A DNA stretch of 64,000 nt from Enterocloster clostridioformis. Its GTDB lineage: Bacteria; Bacillota; Clostridia; Lachnospirales; Lachnospiraceae. The notes below the pieces were generated by a model, which saw only the letters and a program-made list of their open reading frames with translations, had not been told where the DNA came from and did not search any database. Position numbers and translations under genes: made by a program. Of the stretch, positions 25,590 through 34,244 are shown piece by piece; the first letter of the stretch is position 1; each line of letters opens with the position of its first letter. The DNA is taken from NCBI RefSeq assembly GCF_020297485.1, contig NZ_JAIWZC010000001.1, forward strand, positions 3,968,001 to 4,032,000, in the 5' to 3' direction.

Positions 25590-25684
25590 CTTTCTAGGAA
25601 ACTTCATGCTGCAATGCGGTCACATCAAAACACTGCGGAGATGTGAAAGTATGCTGTAATTCCAGTATAAAATCTTCAATTTCT

Positions 25685-25897
25685 TTACAGGTTTCGGCGG
25701 CGGTGGTTTAGCAACTGCCAGAACTCCGCCGACGGCTCTGGCTGTGGGGCGTTGTCTTTGCATAACTGCCGCATAAATTCCGCTACGGACAGACCGCAAG
25801 CGGCAGCATACTGCTATAATTTTTGACTTTCTTCTTCGTTCAGTCGGACGGTAACAGGAATGTTCCGCACATTCTTTTCTGATTTTTCTCTGCTCAA
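25685..25897 (-). pseudogene. MobC-like / ribbon-helix-helix mobilization protein, amber-interrupted
   Basis: On the minus strand, a TTG after GGAGG opens a 70-codon frame. It reads NIPVTVRLNEEESQKL, then an in-frame TAG, then QYAAACGLSVAEFMRQL and a C-terminal WQLLNHRRRNL. This is the short RHH-type relaxosome (MobC-like) protein of mobilizable elements. The TAG is one base from CAG, consistent with a point nonsense mutation. It is the leftmost piece of the decayed island. Confidence 0.6.
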
Positions 25898-25998
25898 TTT
25901 TTTTAATCCTCCAGTCTTGAATTTTCTTTTAACGGGGATTTTGGGCAAATGTTATAGTATGCCCTGTGGACAGATATTTTATTCGGTAAGGAATAGAG

Positions 25999-26115
25999 CT
26001 AATAAACCGTGATTGCTGGATAGTTTTTCAATATTGTATCTTCTCTAATTTTGTCAGGGGTTTTATTGCTGCAAACAGGACAGTGTATCCATTCTGTTTG
26101 ATAAGCAGCACTCAT
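25999..26115 (-). pseudogene. Truncated cysteine-rich KTR-type protein
   Basis: The 38-codon frame reads TEWIHCPVCSNKTPDKIREDTILKNYP and then ends AITVY. The first part matches the small 'cysteine-rich KTR' proteins common on Firmicutes mobile elements. Those continue with a second CPKC pair that is missing here. It is 3'-truncated and probably non-functional. Confidence 0.5.
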
Positions 26116-26117
26116 AT

Positions 26118-26489
26118 TTATCTTACTTCCCAATCCCAAATACTTAATTGCCTACTATCGTTCTTTTCTTCAAAGAAACGCAAATAGAAGCCAAAGCCAT
26201 GCTCATATATTAAGTTCAGAGCCTTTCTGACATTTCCTATTTCCAATTCTAATGGAATATACGGGTCAGTCATAGAGCCTGTGCCTATCATACATTTCTT
26301 GCGTTTATGAGTAAGAGCATACTCTAACAAGTCAATCGCATTTTCTTTGACTTCAATATCTTCAAAAGCGTGTTCCATGTGATAGCATTTGCTTCTGGAG
26401 TCACAATAAATGCACCCGTGAGAGCAGCCCCGGTACAAATTAATTCCATTTTTAGCAGATAATATTCCTTTTGCCTTCACAAAGTGCAT
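26118..26489 (-). pseudogene. 3'-truncated radical SAM protein (SPL-like family)
   Basis: The first ~100 of 123 residues match SPL-like radical SAM proteins. They carry the cluster motif GCSHGCIYCDSRS (~residues 22-34) and the segment IGTGSMTDPYIPLE. Normal relatives are near 290-300 residues, and here the barrel stops after ~100 residues. The last ~22 residues (FFEEKNDSRQLSIWDWEVR) do not look like this family, so the C-terminus is probably a deletion junction. A shortened enzyme is unlikely to be active. Confidence 0.65.
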
Positions 26490-26501
26490 GATATGTCCTT
26501 C

Positions 26502-27050
26502 CTACATTTTGGCGCAGTTTTTCCTATGTGCTTTCAATTTTTTCATTGCCCAATCATAATGACTTGCAGTAGCGCTGACAAAATAAGAACCAAGCGTACT
26601 TCCGCCTACCCATTTATAAACGCCTTTAGAAAATAATTCCTCATTTGAAAAGGTTTCCGCCAGCTTCATTACTTCGTTATGGGATTGCTGGAACATAATT
26701 TTTGCATCCTCTAACGATGTGGACTGGTGTTTTTTCCAAAACTCCACATTCATATCTCCATAGGTTTTCCAATTATAAGGCTCTGGAATAAACGGTTTAT
26801 TATCGCCATTCTGATTGGAATATACCCAGTTTAACAAAAGCTGATGCCATTCATAGAGATGAATGAAAATATCACGAAGATTTTTATCTCTTTTCCAATG
26901 AGCTTCTTTCTTTTTTTCATCACCTGAAAAATCAAACGAAGTTGATAATTCTTTTTCTGTCAGCTCAGAAACAAGAGTATTTAACTTTTCATAATTAGCG
27001 GTAGCGGCTGTTAGTAAATCTGTTTTTGCTGTTGGTCTGCCCATATTCAT
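26502..27050 (-). CDS. ClbS/DfsB family four-helix-bundle protein
   Basis: The 182-residue protein matches the ClbS/DfsB (DinB-like) family over its full length. It has MGRPTAKTDLL at the start, the HLYEWHQLLLNW helix and the C-terminal SATASHYDWAMKKLKAHRK. ClbS itself is a cyclopropane hydrolase protecting against colibactin; most homologues are uncharacterised. It is the best-preserved gene of the AT-rich island. A second in-frame ATG two codons in (at 27044) is the usual family start. Confidence 0.85.
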   Translation of the reverse strand: MNMGRPTAKTDLLTAATANYEKLNTLVSELTEKELSTSFDFSGDEKKKEAHWKRDKNLRDIFIHLYEWHQLLLNWVYSNQNGDNKPFIPEPYNWKTYGDMNVEFWKKHQSTSLEDAKIMFQQSHNEVMKLAETFSNEELFSKGVYKWVGGSTLGSYFVSATASHYDWAMKKLKAHRKNCAKM

Positions 27051-27153
27051 TTCCTTTTCTCTTTTATAACAGTATGTTGTTATTTTTCTATATCTGTAAC
27101 CTTGTATCTCAAGGTTGTTTTTAAGTTGGCTTTTTCTGTACGGTTAGCATTAT

Positions 27154-27471
27154 TCAAATATATTTCACGGTGTTCTTTCCCCATACGCTTATAACCATGT
27201 TCCATATTTCCTCTAACGGATATACTGTATAATCTGTTATTTCGTTGCTTTTTTCGGCAAGTGCTTTATATGCCATTTTAATTTTATATGCCATCGAAAA
27301 CAGAGCCGCAACCTTATCTGAGAAGATTTCATCGTTAGGATTTCCATTGCCAGAAACAATGATATATTTTTGAGCAGGAACATCAACAACACAAGGTTTT
27401 GTTTTTACACCATATATTTCTTTCTCCTGCTTTTTCCATTCATGTTTCACTTTCACTCCCCGCTTTCTCAA
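27154..27471 (-). pseudogene. Truncated GyrI-like small-molecule-binding domain protein
   Basis: The 105 residues match the N-terminal half of GyrI-like proteins: HEWKKQEKEIYGVK, VPAQKYIIVSGNGNPNDE and TVYPLEEIW. Full-length relatives are ~200 residues. After IWNM the sequence becomes unrelated and stops, so the second half is lost. It lies directly downstream of the WYL regulator, the usual partner of such domains. Confidence 0.6.
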
Positions 27472-27518
27472 ATAGAATTTACAGGCAAATTATATCACAC
27501 ATATACTGACGCCCTGTG

Positions 27519-28415
27519 TCAAGATTTATATTTCTCATAAATTTTCTTTGCCTGCTCTGCCACAATGTCTTTCAGATATGCAGGCTCTATAATATCTACT
27601 TGTGTTCCAAATGACAATAAAAACCCGATTAGCCATTCATCTTCTGGCATTGGGGCGGATACGATTAAATCCCCATTTTCTTTTTTACTTACTTGGGTTT
27701 TATCAAATTCATCATAAACACGGTATGACATATTTTTCTGGAAACGCAGTACGATTGTATTGTAGGCTTGCCCTAATGATTCATCTAATTCTGGAAAAGA
27801 GCTTTTGCAAAAACCGTCCGTGAGCATTTCTAAATCTATCATACGGGTCAGCTTAAAAATACGATAATCCTGTTTTTCCATACAATATGCTTTTAAGTAC
27901 CATGACATAGACTTATATGACATTTTTAACGGCTGGACAATTCTTTCGTTAATTATTCCGCTGGAATTTGCATAGGTTATTTTTACGCACTTTCGATGAA
28001 TTACCGCTGATTTTAGCAATTCAAATTTCCCATTGTCCGTTCCATGATTGCCCCATCTGGAAAAATCCACTTCAAGCCAGTTTTCCGAACTCATATTAAA
28101 TATTGCAGAAAGTTTTTGCAATGTCTGATTGTTGTCGATATTGTTCATAGAATTGATACTTTGCAGGGCTGTTAGAATTTCCTGCTTTTCTTCTTCAGAC
28201 AGCACCCCTTTATCTAAAACAAAATCATTCATTAAATGAATGCCGCCGTTTCGCCCTGCTTCTGCATAAACGGGAATGCCCGCGCCGCTTAAAGCGTCAA
28301 TATCTCTGTAAATTGTCCTTACAGATACTTCAAATTTTTCTGCTAATTCTGGAGCGGTAGCCTGTCCTTTATCGAGTAAATAATACACAATCTTAAATAA
28401 TCTGCTTTCCTGCAT
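27519..28415 (-). CDS. YafY-type transcriptional regulator (HTH + WYL domain)
   Basis: The ~298-residue protein has an N-terminal winged HTH (ESRLFKIVYYLLDKGQATAPELAEKFEVSVRTIYRDI in parts). A WYL domain follows (around KCVKITYANSSG and SYKSMSWYLKAYC), then a C-terminal WCX-like region. Such proteins sense small ligands or nucleic-acid fragments. Start 28415 is chosen because GGGAGG lies 9 bp upstream. The frame extends 20 codons further but without a site. It probably regulates the adjacent GyrI/ClbS genes. Confidence 0.85.
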   Translation of the reverse strand: MQESRLFKIVYYLLDKGQATAPELAEKFEVSVRTIYRDIDALSGAGIPVYAEAGRNGGIHLMNDFVLDKGVLSEEEKQEILTALQSINSMNNIDNNQTLQKLSAIFNMSSENWLEVDFSRWGNHGTDNGKFELLKSAVIHRKCVKITYANSSGIINERIVQPLKMSYKSMSWYLKAYCMEKQDYRIFKLTRMIDLEMLTDGFCKSSFPELDESLGQAYNTIVLRFQKNMSYRVYDEFDKTQVSKKENGDLIVSAPMPEDEWLIGFLLSFGTQVDIIEPAYLKDIVAEQAKKIYEKYKS

Positions 28416-28725
28416 TGTCAGTTCCTCCCTTTGATGATAATAGAATACTACCAAAAACCTGACACGATGCGTCAATATTTATTATAATCATTTTTCTTCC
28501 CATTATCAACCAAGCGAGCATATATGATTTTTTTATCTCGTAACTTGTAGTTTCTACTCAAACGGCCACATAATTTTTACCACCCGAAAAACAATGATGG
28601 TAACGATTTTCCTCATTGCAGCGCCTATATTTCAGCCGCTTTTTCCTTAAAAAAGAGAGCAAGAAACTTTATATACCTGCTCTCCAATTTCAGTTCTTTA
28701 TGCGTTACATCTATGCGTAAATGAT

Positions 28726-28944
28726 TTACGTTTCCACAATCTCCCCTGCACAAGCCCTTATATTATTAAGGCGTCCTGTCCATTCCAAGGCATTTTTTGC
28801 CTTTAGCTGTTCCGTTATGCCCTGTGCTTGCTTCATTTGCTCTACGAGCCTTTCAAAGCGTTCCTGCGCCTGTTTATTAATCTCCGCAAGGTAGGCGTTC
28901 AGCCTGCCGCTTGTCAGAAGATTGGTGTATATAACTTTATTGTG
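28726..28944 (-). pseudogene. 5'-truncated TnpV-type transposon protein
   Basis: Minus-strand codons read NLLTSGRLNAYLAEINKQ, then ERFERLVEQM, GITEQLKAKNALEW and NNIRACAGEIV before a stop. This is the characteristic C-terminal half of TnpV proteins carried by Tn4451-type and related elements. No start codon or N-terminal half is present. It marks the right edge of the decayed island. The 28416-28725 interval holds only the regulator's promoter region and one weak hairpin (GAGAGCAAG...CTGCTCTC). Confidence 0.6.
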
Positions 28945-29002
28945 CCTGCTGTCTTAAACACATTTTTGAGTTTTCTCCTTATCTGGCTTCATTCATTACT
29001 GA

Positions 29003-29031
29003 TTGACAAATAAATAGTCCGGTGCTATGCT
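29003..29031 (+). promoter_or_regulatory. Sigma-A promoter of thi operon
   Basis: Perfect TTGACA (29003-29008), a 17-bp spacer and TATGCT (29026-29031), immediately upstream of the TPP riboswitch. Confidence 0.75.
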
Positions 29032-29035
29032 AAAT

Positions 29036-29125
29036 AACAACAGGGAGCTTGTGAAGCAGGCTGAGAGGAAGTAATCAAACTTCGACCTATCGCACCTGAT
29101 TTGGGTAATGCCAACGTAGGGAAAT
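29036..29125 (+). promoter_or_regulatory. TPP riboswitch (THI element)
   Basis: The conserved core is clear: CAGGGAGC near 29041, GGCTGAGAGGAAG (29060-29072), CTTCGACCTATCGCACCTGAT, then GGGTAATGCCAACGTAGGGAA. It binds thiamine pyrophosphate and represses the thiW-thiM-thiE genes. No clear terminator follows in the next 190 nt, so control may be translational or use a weaker platform. Confidence 0.95.
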
Positions 29126-29319
29126 ATGAGACATGTATGTGTATTAAATGCGTAATTTAAGTCCATATCCCGCGCGGTATGGGCTTTTTTCAGCCTTCAC
29201 CGCGGTTCGGACATATGAGGGCTTTAGAGCTGTGCAGGCAATACGCCGCTGTACCAGAGAATATGCCTCTCTACCAGGAAGATAGGCGGGCTCCGAGTAA
29301 AAAACATGGAGGTATGACT

Positions 29320-29862
29320 ATGACTATGAAAGTAAACATTAAGAAACTGGCGGTAAGCGCCATGCTGACAGCGGTGGCCGTGTCTTTATCCGGCTTTTCC
29401 ATCCCCATAGGGGCATCCAAATGTTTTCCGATTCAGCACCTTGCCAATGTATTGGCCGGCGTATTTCTTGGGCCGTGGTATGGCGTGGGGATGGCGTTCT
29501 GCACATCGTTTATCAGGAATCTGATGGGGACGGGCAGTCTGCTGGCATTTCCGGGAAGTATGGTGGGAGCATTTTTAGGAGGGTATCTGTACCAGCGTTT
29601 CGGCAGGCTGACACTGGCCTACTTTGGGGAAGTGTTTGGCACCGGCATACTGGGCGGAATGCTCTGCTATCCGGTGGCCACACTGGTTATGGGGAAGGAA
29701 GCGGCCATTTTTGCCTATGTAATCCCATTCCTTATGAGCACCATGTGCGGCACGGTCATTGCCGCGTTCCTGATTGGGGTGCTGTATAAGTCCGGCGCGT
29801 TTCAGTATATGAGGCGGATGCTGGATCTGGATGTACAGACCGGCAAAGCCATGGGAAGATAA
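29320..29862 (+). CDS. thiW: ECF transporter S component ThiW (thiazole uptake)
   Basis: The 180-residue protein has five to six hydrophobic helices and the ThiW signature GASKCFPIQHLANVLAGVFLGP (in parts). ThiW is predicted to import the thiazole moiety with shared ECF ATPases encoded elsewhere. Three in-frame ATGs (29314, 29320, 29326) follow GGAGG; 29320 has the best 7-bp spacing. The longer frame from 29179 lies partly in the leader and is not coding. Confidence 0.92.
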   Translation: MTMKVNIKKLAVSAMLTAVAVSLSGFSIPIGASKCFPIQHLANVLAGVFLGPWYGVGMAFCTSFIRNLMGTGSLLAFPGSMVGAFLGGYLYQRFGRLTLAYFGEVFGTGILGGMLCYPVATLVMGKEAAIFAYVIPFLMSTMCGTVIAAFLIGVLYKSGAFQYMRRMLDLDVQTGKAMGR

Positions 29863-29882
29863 CAGGAAAAAGGATAAATCAG

Positions 29883-30725
29883 ATGACGCGGAGACAATGG
29901 ATGAAGGACTTAAGGGAGCGCTCTCCCAGGGTCCACTGTATAACCAATTATGTTACGGCAGGGGATGTGGCCAATATGGTGCTGGCCGCAGGCGGTTCCC
30001 CTGTTATGGCCCAGGGGCTGCATGAGGTGGAGGACGTTACCTCCATCTGCAGCAGTCTTGTCCTTAATCTGGGAACCCTGGAAGAAAAAACCATACCGGC
30101 CATGGAGGCAGCGGGAAGAAAAGCTGCCGTTCTGGGCCTTCCCGTTATCCTGGACCCGGTAGGAGTCACTGCATCACGGTTTCGCAGACAGACAGCCATT
30201 GATATGATCCGGAAGGCCGCTCCTTCTGTCATCCGGGGAAATGAGGCGGAAATCCGGGCCCTGAACCAGGAACTGAGGGGACATGAGGCGGGAAATACCT
30301 GCGGCGTGGATTCGGGAACCTTTGGTACGATTGAGAGCCGCCTGGAAACCGCCTGTTCCCTGAGGGACCTTACAGGCGCGGTTGTGGTCATGACCGGGGA
30401 AGAGGATGTGGTGGCCGGAAAAGAAAGAAGGTTCATTGTCAGAAACGGCCATCCCTGGATGGCCAGAATTACAGGCAGCGGCTGTATGCTGGACGGGCTT
30501 ATGGGAGCGTTCTGCGGTCTGTATGGGGAACTGGGACCGGACGGCCCTCTGGAAGAAGCTGTGGTCATGGCCCTCAGCGCGCACGGGCTCTGCGGAGAAT
30601 TGGCGGCCGGAGAGACTGCGGGGAGGGGAGGCGGGACAGGTACATTCCGCATGTATCTGATGGACAAAATGAGCCTTCTGGATGACGAGACACTGGAGAG
30701 AGGTAAGAAAATTGAGATTCGATAG
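29883..30725 (+). CDS. thiM: Hydroxyethylthiazole kinase
   Basis: The 280-residue ribokinase-like enzyme has HCITNYVTAGDVANMVLAAGGSP (in parts) near the N-terminus, VLDPVG-type VILDPVGVTASRFR, and the C-terminal anion hole ARITGSGCMLDGLMGAF. It phosphorylates hydroxyethylthiazole to feed ThiE. It overlaps thiE by 14 bp. Confidence 0.94.
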   Translation: MTRRQWMKDLRERSPRVHCITNYVTAGDVANMVLAAGGSPVMAQGLHEVEDVTSICSSLVLNLGTLEEKTIPAMEAAGRKAAVLGLPVILDPVGVTASRFRRQTAIDMIRKAAPSVIRGNEAEIRALNQELRGHEAGNTCGVDSGTFGTIESRLETACSLRDLTGAVVVMTGEEDVVAGKERRFIVRNGHPWMARITGSGCMLDGLMGAFCGLYGELGPDGPLEEAVVMALSAHGLCGELAAGETAGRGGGTGTFRMYLMDKMSLLDDETLERGKKIEIR

Positions 30726-31392
30726 AAAACAGCTTTTGATTTATGCAGTAACCGATAAGGCATGGACCGGGAAGCTTTCTCTGGAGGAGCAGGTGGAGGA
30801 GGCGTTAAAAGGCGGCGCAACCATGGTTCAGCTCAGGGAAAAGGAACTGGACAAAGGGAATTTTGAGGAAGTGCTGAGAACGGCCTGCGCCATCCGCAAA
30901 ATCACAGAAAAATATAATGTGCCCCTTATCATAGACGACAATTTGGAGCTGGCCCTGGCCTGTCACGCGGACGGGCTCCATGTGGGGCAGGACGATATGG
31001 AGGCATCTGAGGCCAGAAGGCTTTTGGGACCTGACCGTATACTGGGGGTTACGGCAAAAACAGTGGACCAGGCCAGAGCAGCCCAGGCAGCAGGCGCGGA
31101 TTATCTGGGCAGCGGAGCCATATTCGGCACCAGTACAAAAGCAGATGCGCGGCCCATGACAATGGAGACCCTGAATGCAATCTGCGACAGTGTGGACATT
31201 CCTGTGGTGGCCATCGGAGGAATCTGCCTGGATAACATAGGGCGCCTGGCCGGCAGCCATGCAGCGGGAGCAGCCATTGTATCAGGCATATTTGGGGCGC
31301 CGAATATACGGGAGACAACAGAAAAGCTGGCAGAGGCAATGACGGAGATAGCCGGAATGCCCAGGCGGGACCTCAGGGCGGGATCAGTGTAA
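30712..31392 (+). CDS. thiE: Thiamine-phosphate synthase
   Basis: The ~226-residue TIM-barrel enzyme contains GGATMVQLREKE, the pyrophosphate-binding IIDDN...ADGLHVGQDD, DYLGSGAIFGTSTK and VVAIGGI. It joins HMP-PP and thiazole phosphate to give thiamine phosphate. A TTG at 30712, 8 bp after GAGAGAGG, is the likely start (MRFDRKQLL). The open frame runs ten codons further upstream. The set thiW-thiM-thiE describes a salvage pathway for the thiazole half. Confidence 0.93.
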   Translation: MRFDRKQLLIYAVTDKAWTGKLSLEEQVEEALKGGATMVQLREKELDKGNFEEVLRTACAIRKITEKYNVPLIIDDNLELALACHADGLHVGQDDMEASEARRLLGPDRILGVTAKTVDQARAAQAAGADYLGSGAIFGTSTKADARPMTMETLNAICDSVDIPVVAIGGICLDNIGRLAGSHAAGAAIVSGIFGAPNIRETTEKLAEAMTEIAGMPRRDLRAGSV

Positions 31393-31430
31393 GAAAATGA
31401 GAAAAATATAAAAAACTTTCAAGAAAACCA

Positions 31431-31459
31431 TTGACATTTGAAAATAGGCTGATTATAAT
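31431..31459 (+). promoter_or_regulatory. Consensus sigma-A promoter of trp operon
   Basis: Perfect TTGACA (31431-31436), a 17-bp spacer and perfect TATAAT (31454-31459). This is the strongest promoter in the window, consistent with control by termination downstream. Confidence 0.85.
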
Positions 31460-31479
31460 GAGTTCAACATTCAACAAAA

Positions 31480-31888
31480 CATAAAAAACTGTTGAGTAGG
31501 AGTAAGTAAGATTGTAATTCCAGGCGCAGAGAGCTTCCGGCCGGTGTAAGGGAGCATTGGATTAGAGTCTGAATGGACCTGCGAGGGCAGCTGGAAACCA
31601 GGGGCATAGAGATATGGCTGATGGGAGTATGGGCTGACGGGTATCCCACCGTTACCAGGGAGAACGCATGATGGTGCGTTGCAGAGCGGGCGTATTTTAT
31701 TTCTTTGTTCGATGACACAGCATCAGGTTAAATTTAACTTGATGCTTTTTTATTTCCCGGACCGGAGGATGGCGGGGAACGTGCAGGACATGGAAAGCGC
31801 CAATCAGGGTGGTACCGCAGAAGCCGGAAGAAGCTTTTGTCCCTGTTGATTACAGATGTAGTCGGCAGGGATAAGGGCTTCTTTTTTT
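31480..31888 (+). promoter_or_regulatory. Tryptophan T-box leader
   Basis: Stem I shows the AG-bulge element CAGAGAGC near 31528, and GAATGGACCTGCGAGG, in which UGG (31574-31576) is the specifier codon for tRNA-Trp. The T-box bulge sequence AGGGTGGTACCGC is at 31806-31818. A terminator (AGAAGCC...GGGCTTCTTTTTT) ends the leader at 31888. Uncharged tRNA-Trp would stabilise the anti-terminator and switch on trpEGDCFBA. The ~180 nt between stem I and the T-box include an extra terminator-like hairpin, so the leader is longer than usual. Confidence 0.92.
31720..31751 (+). terminator. Extra terminator-like hairpin inside the T-box leader
   Basis: GCATCAgGTTAAATTTAACtTGATGC followed by six Ts lies between stem I and the T-box bulge. 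By itself it looks like a complete intrinsic terminator. Confidence 0.6.
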
Positions 31889-31967
31889 GATGAATGTGAC
31901 GCCCGGACCCGGGAATGGTGAAAGGTTTAGAATAAACAGCCGGCAAGAAGGAAAGGAGTTAAGGTAA

Positions 31968-33554
31968 ATGATAATCCCAGCTTGTGATGAAATATTAAGT
32001 CTGTCAGGGGAATACGATATAATTCCCATCTGCCGCGAGATTTACGCGGATGTAGTGACGCCCATAACACTGCTCAGACGTATAGCGGAGCGGAGCAGCC
32101 GTTTTTACCTGTTGGAAAGCATAGAGGGCGGCGAAAAATGGGGACGCTACTCCTTTCTCGGATATAATCCGGTGATGCGTGTTACCTGCCGCTGCGGGAA
32201 GGTGAAGATTGAGAGCCATGTCAGCCGGTTCCCGTCCAGGGAAATACAGACAGCTCATCCCATGGATGTGCTTCGTGAGATATTGGCACAGTACAAGGCG
32301 CCCAGGCTGAAAGGACAGCCGCCCTTTACCGGTGGATTTGTAGGGTATTTTGCGTATGCAATGATTGAGTACGCAGAGCCCACCCTTCATATCAGCAGAG
32401 GCGGGGCCAATGACTTTGACCTGATGCTATTTGACAAGGTCATTGCCTATGACCACCTGAAACAGAAGATTCAGATTGTGGTTAATATGAAAACCGGCAG
32501 GACAGAGAGGGCAGGAAGGACGGAACGGGGAAACCGTGAAGAGCAGGAGCGCTGCGAAGGCCGCAAGGGTGGTGAAGGCCGGGAAAATAGGAACACCTAC
32601 AGCGGTCTGGAATATTTGTTGAAGGAGTATGGAAGGGCCTGTGAGGAAATACAGGAAATTGCTTCCCTTATCAATGATACAACACCTCTTAAGAGGCTGT
32701 CCTCGCCGGAGAAACCATCCTTTGTATGCAGTGTTTCCAAAGAAGAGTTCTGCGATACGGTGGAAAAGACAAAGGAGTATATTCTGGACGGGGATATCTT
32801 CCAGGCGGTTATATCCAGGCAGTTTACCAGTTCCTATGAAGGCAGTCTGCTGAATGCCTACCGGGTTCTGAGGACTACCAACCCGTCCCCTTACATGGTT
32901 TATATGAACATAGACCAGGATGAAATCATCAGCACGTCACCGGAAACACTGGTCCGCCTTGAAAACAGGCGCCTTACTACATTTCCGGTAGCGGGTTCCC
33001 GGCCAAGGGGAGACGGGGACGAGGAGGACAGAAGGCTGGAGGAAGAACTACTGGCAGATGAAAAGGAGCTTTCCGAGCACAATATGCTGGTGGATTTGGG
33101 GAGGAATGATATTGGACGCATCGCTGAGTTCGGGTCCGTTGAGGTGACGGAGTACAAGATGATACACAAGTATTCCAAAATCATGCATATCTGTTCCCAG
33201 GTGGAAGGAAATATAAAACCCGGCCTGGACGGCTGTTCGGCGGTGGAGTCCCTGCTTCCGGCAGGCACCCTTTCAGGAGCGCCTAAGATACGGGCATGCG
33301 AGATTATAGAAAAGCTGGAGTCCGTTCCCCGCGGAATATACGGCGGAGCTCTGGGATATCTGGATTTTACCGGAAACCTGGACACATGTATCGCCATACG
33401 CATGGCGGTAAAGCAGGCAGGAAAGGTTACGGTCCAGGCCGGAGGCGGAATCGTGGCGGACAGTGTTCCGGAACTGGAATACGAGGAATCAGCAAATAAA
33501 GCCAAGGCCGTCATACAGGCCATCCTTCAGGCAGGGGAGGTAGATGACAGATGA
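31968..33554 (+). CDS. trpE: Anthranilate synthase component I
   Basis: The 528-residue chorismate-utilising enzyme has an N-terminal feedback domain (LLESIEGGEKWGRYSFLG). Its catalytic domain contains NPSPYMVYM, GSRPRG, DLGRNDIGR, AGTLSGAPK and GIYGGALGYL. It makes anthranilate from chorismate with TrpG. Residues ~175-210 are an Arg/Glu/Gly-rich insertion between the two domains, not seen in typical TrpE. AAAGGAG lies 10 bp before the start. Confidence 0.96.
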   Translation: MIIPACDEILSLSGEYDIIPICREIYADVVTPITLLRRIAERSSRFYLLESIEGGEKWGRYSFLGYNPVMRVTCRCGKVKIESHVSRFPSREIQTAHPMDVLREILAQYKAPRLKGQPPFTGGFVGYFAYAMIEYAEPTLHISRGGANDFDLMLFDKVIAYDHLKQKIQIVVNMKTGRTERAGRTERGNREEQERCEGRKGGEGRENRNTYSGLEYLLKEYGRACEEIQEIASLINDTTPLKRLSSPEKPSFVCSVSKEEFCDTVEKTKEYILDGDIFQAVISRQFTSSYEGSLLNAYRVLRTTNPSPYMVYMNIDQDEIISTSPETLVRLENRRLTTFPVAGSRPRGDGDEEDRRLEEELLADEKELSEHNMLVDLGRNDIGRIAEFGSVEVTEYKMIHKYSKIMHICSQVEGNIKPGLDGCSAVESLLPAGTLSGAPKIRACEIIEKLESVPRGIYGGALGYLDFTGNLDTCIAIRMAVKQAGKVTVQAGGGIVADSVPELEYEESANKAKAVIQAILQAGEVDDR

Positions 33555-34183
33555 TAGTATTGATTGATAATTATGACAGCTTTTCCTATAACCTGGTACA
33601 GATGATTGGGAGCATTGAGCCGGATATACAGGTAGTCCGCAATGACCAGGTAACCGCAGATGACATAGAGAACATGAAGCCAAGCCACCTGATTCTGTCG
33701 CCCGGACCGGGATATCCCCGGGATGCTGGTATACTGGAGGAAGCAGTGATGAAGCTGAAGGGAAAAATGCCCATACTGGGCGTGTGTCTGGGCCATCAGG
33801 GAATATGCGAGGCATTCGGCGGAACCATTGCCCATGCAAAGAAGCTGATGCACGGCAAGCAGAGCGATATCAGGCTGGACAGTCATATACAGGACGGGAG
33901 GTTCCCCGCTTCAGAAAAAGCGGGAAACAGATGCAGGTTATTTGAAGGCCTGCCGCCCGTTATACCGGCTGCCAGATATCATTCCCTGTCGGCAGTGCCT
34001 GAGAGCCTGCCGGAGGAACTGGAAGTGGTGGCTCTGGATTGTATGGAAGGGGAGGTCATGGCAGTTCAGCACAGGGGCTATCCCATATATGGGTTGCAGT
34101 TCCATCCCGAATCCATATTGACGCCGGATGGAAGGAGGATACTGGAGAACTTCCTTAATATCCGGACGACACAGGCAATGTAA
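33551..34183 (+). CDS. trpG: Anthranilate synthase component II, glutamine amidotransferase
   Basis: The 210-residue class I amidotransferase has the nucleophile in LGVCLGHQGICEAFGG (Cys ~78) and the His/Glu pair in LQFHPESILT. It supplies ammonia to TrpE. The ATG overlaps the trpE stop (ATGA), which shows coupling. It is not fused to TrpD. A short insert around SHIQDGRFPASEKAG is unusual. Confidence 0.95.
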   Translation: MIVLIDNYDSFSYNLVQMIGSIEPDIQVVRNDQVTADDIENMKPSHLILSPGPGYPRDAGILEEAVMKLKGKMPILGVCLGHQGICEAFGGTIAHAKKLMHGKQSDIRLDSHIQDGRFPASEKAGNRCRLFEGLPPVIPAARYHSLSAVPESLPEELEVVALDCMEGEVMAVQHRGYPIYGLQFHPESILTPDGRRILENFLNIRTTQAM

Positions 34184-34244
34184 TTTGTGAGGGACAGAAC
34201 AAAACAGAAATAAAAATCAGGTATTGTAAAAAAGGAGGATGACT

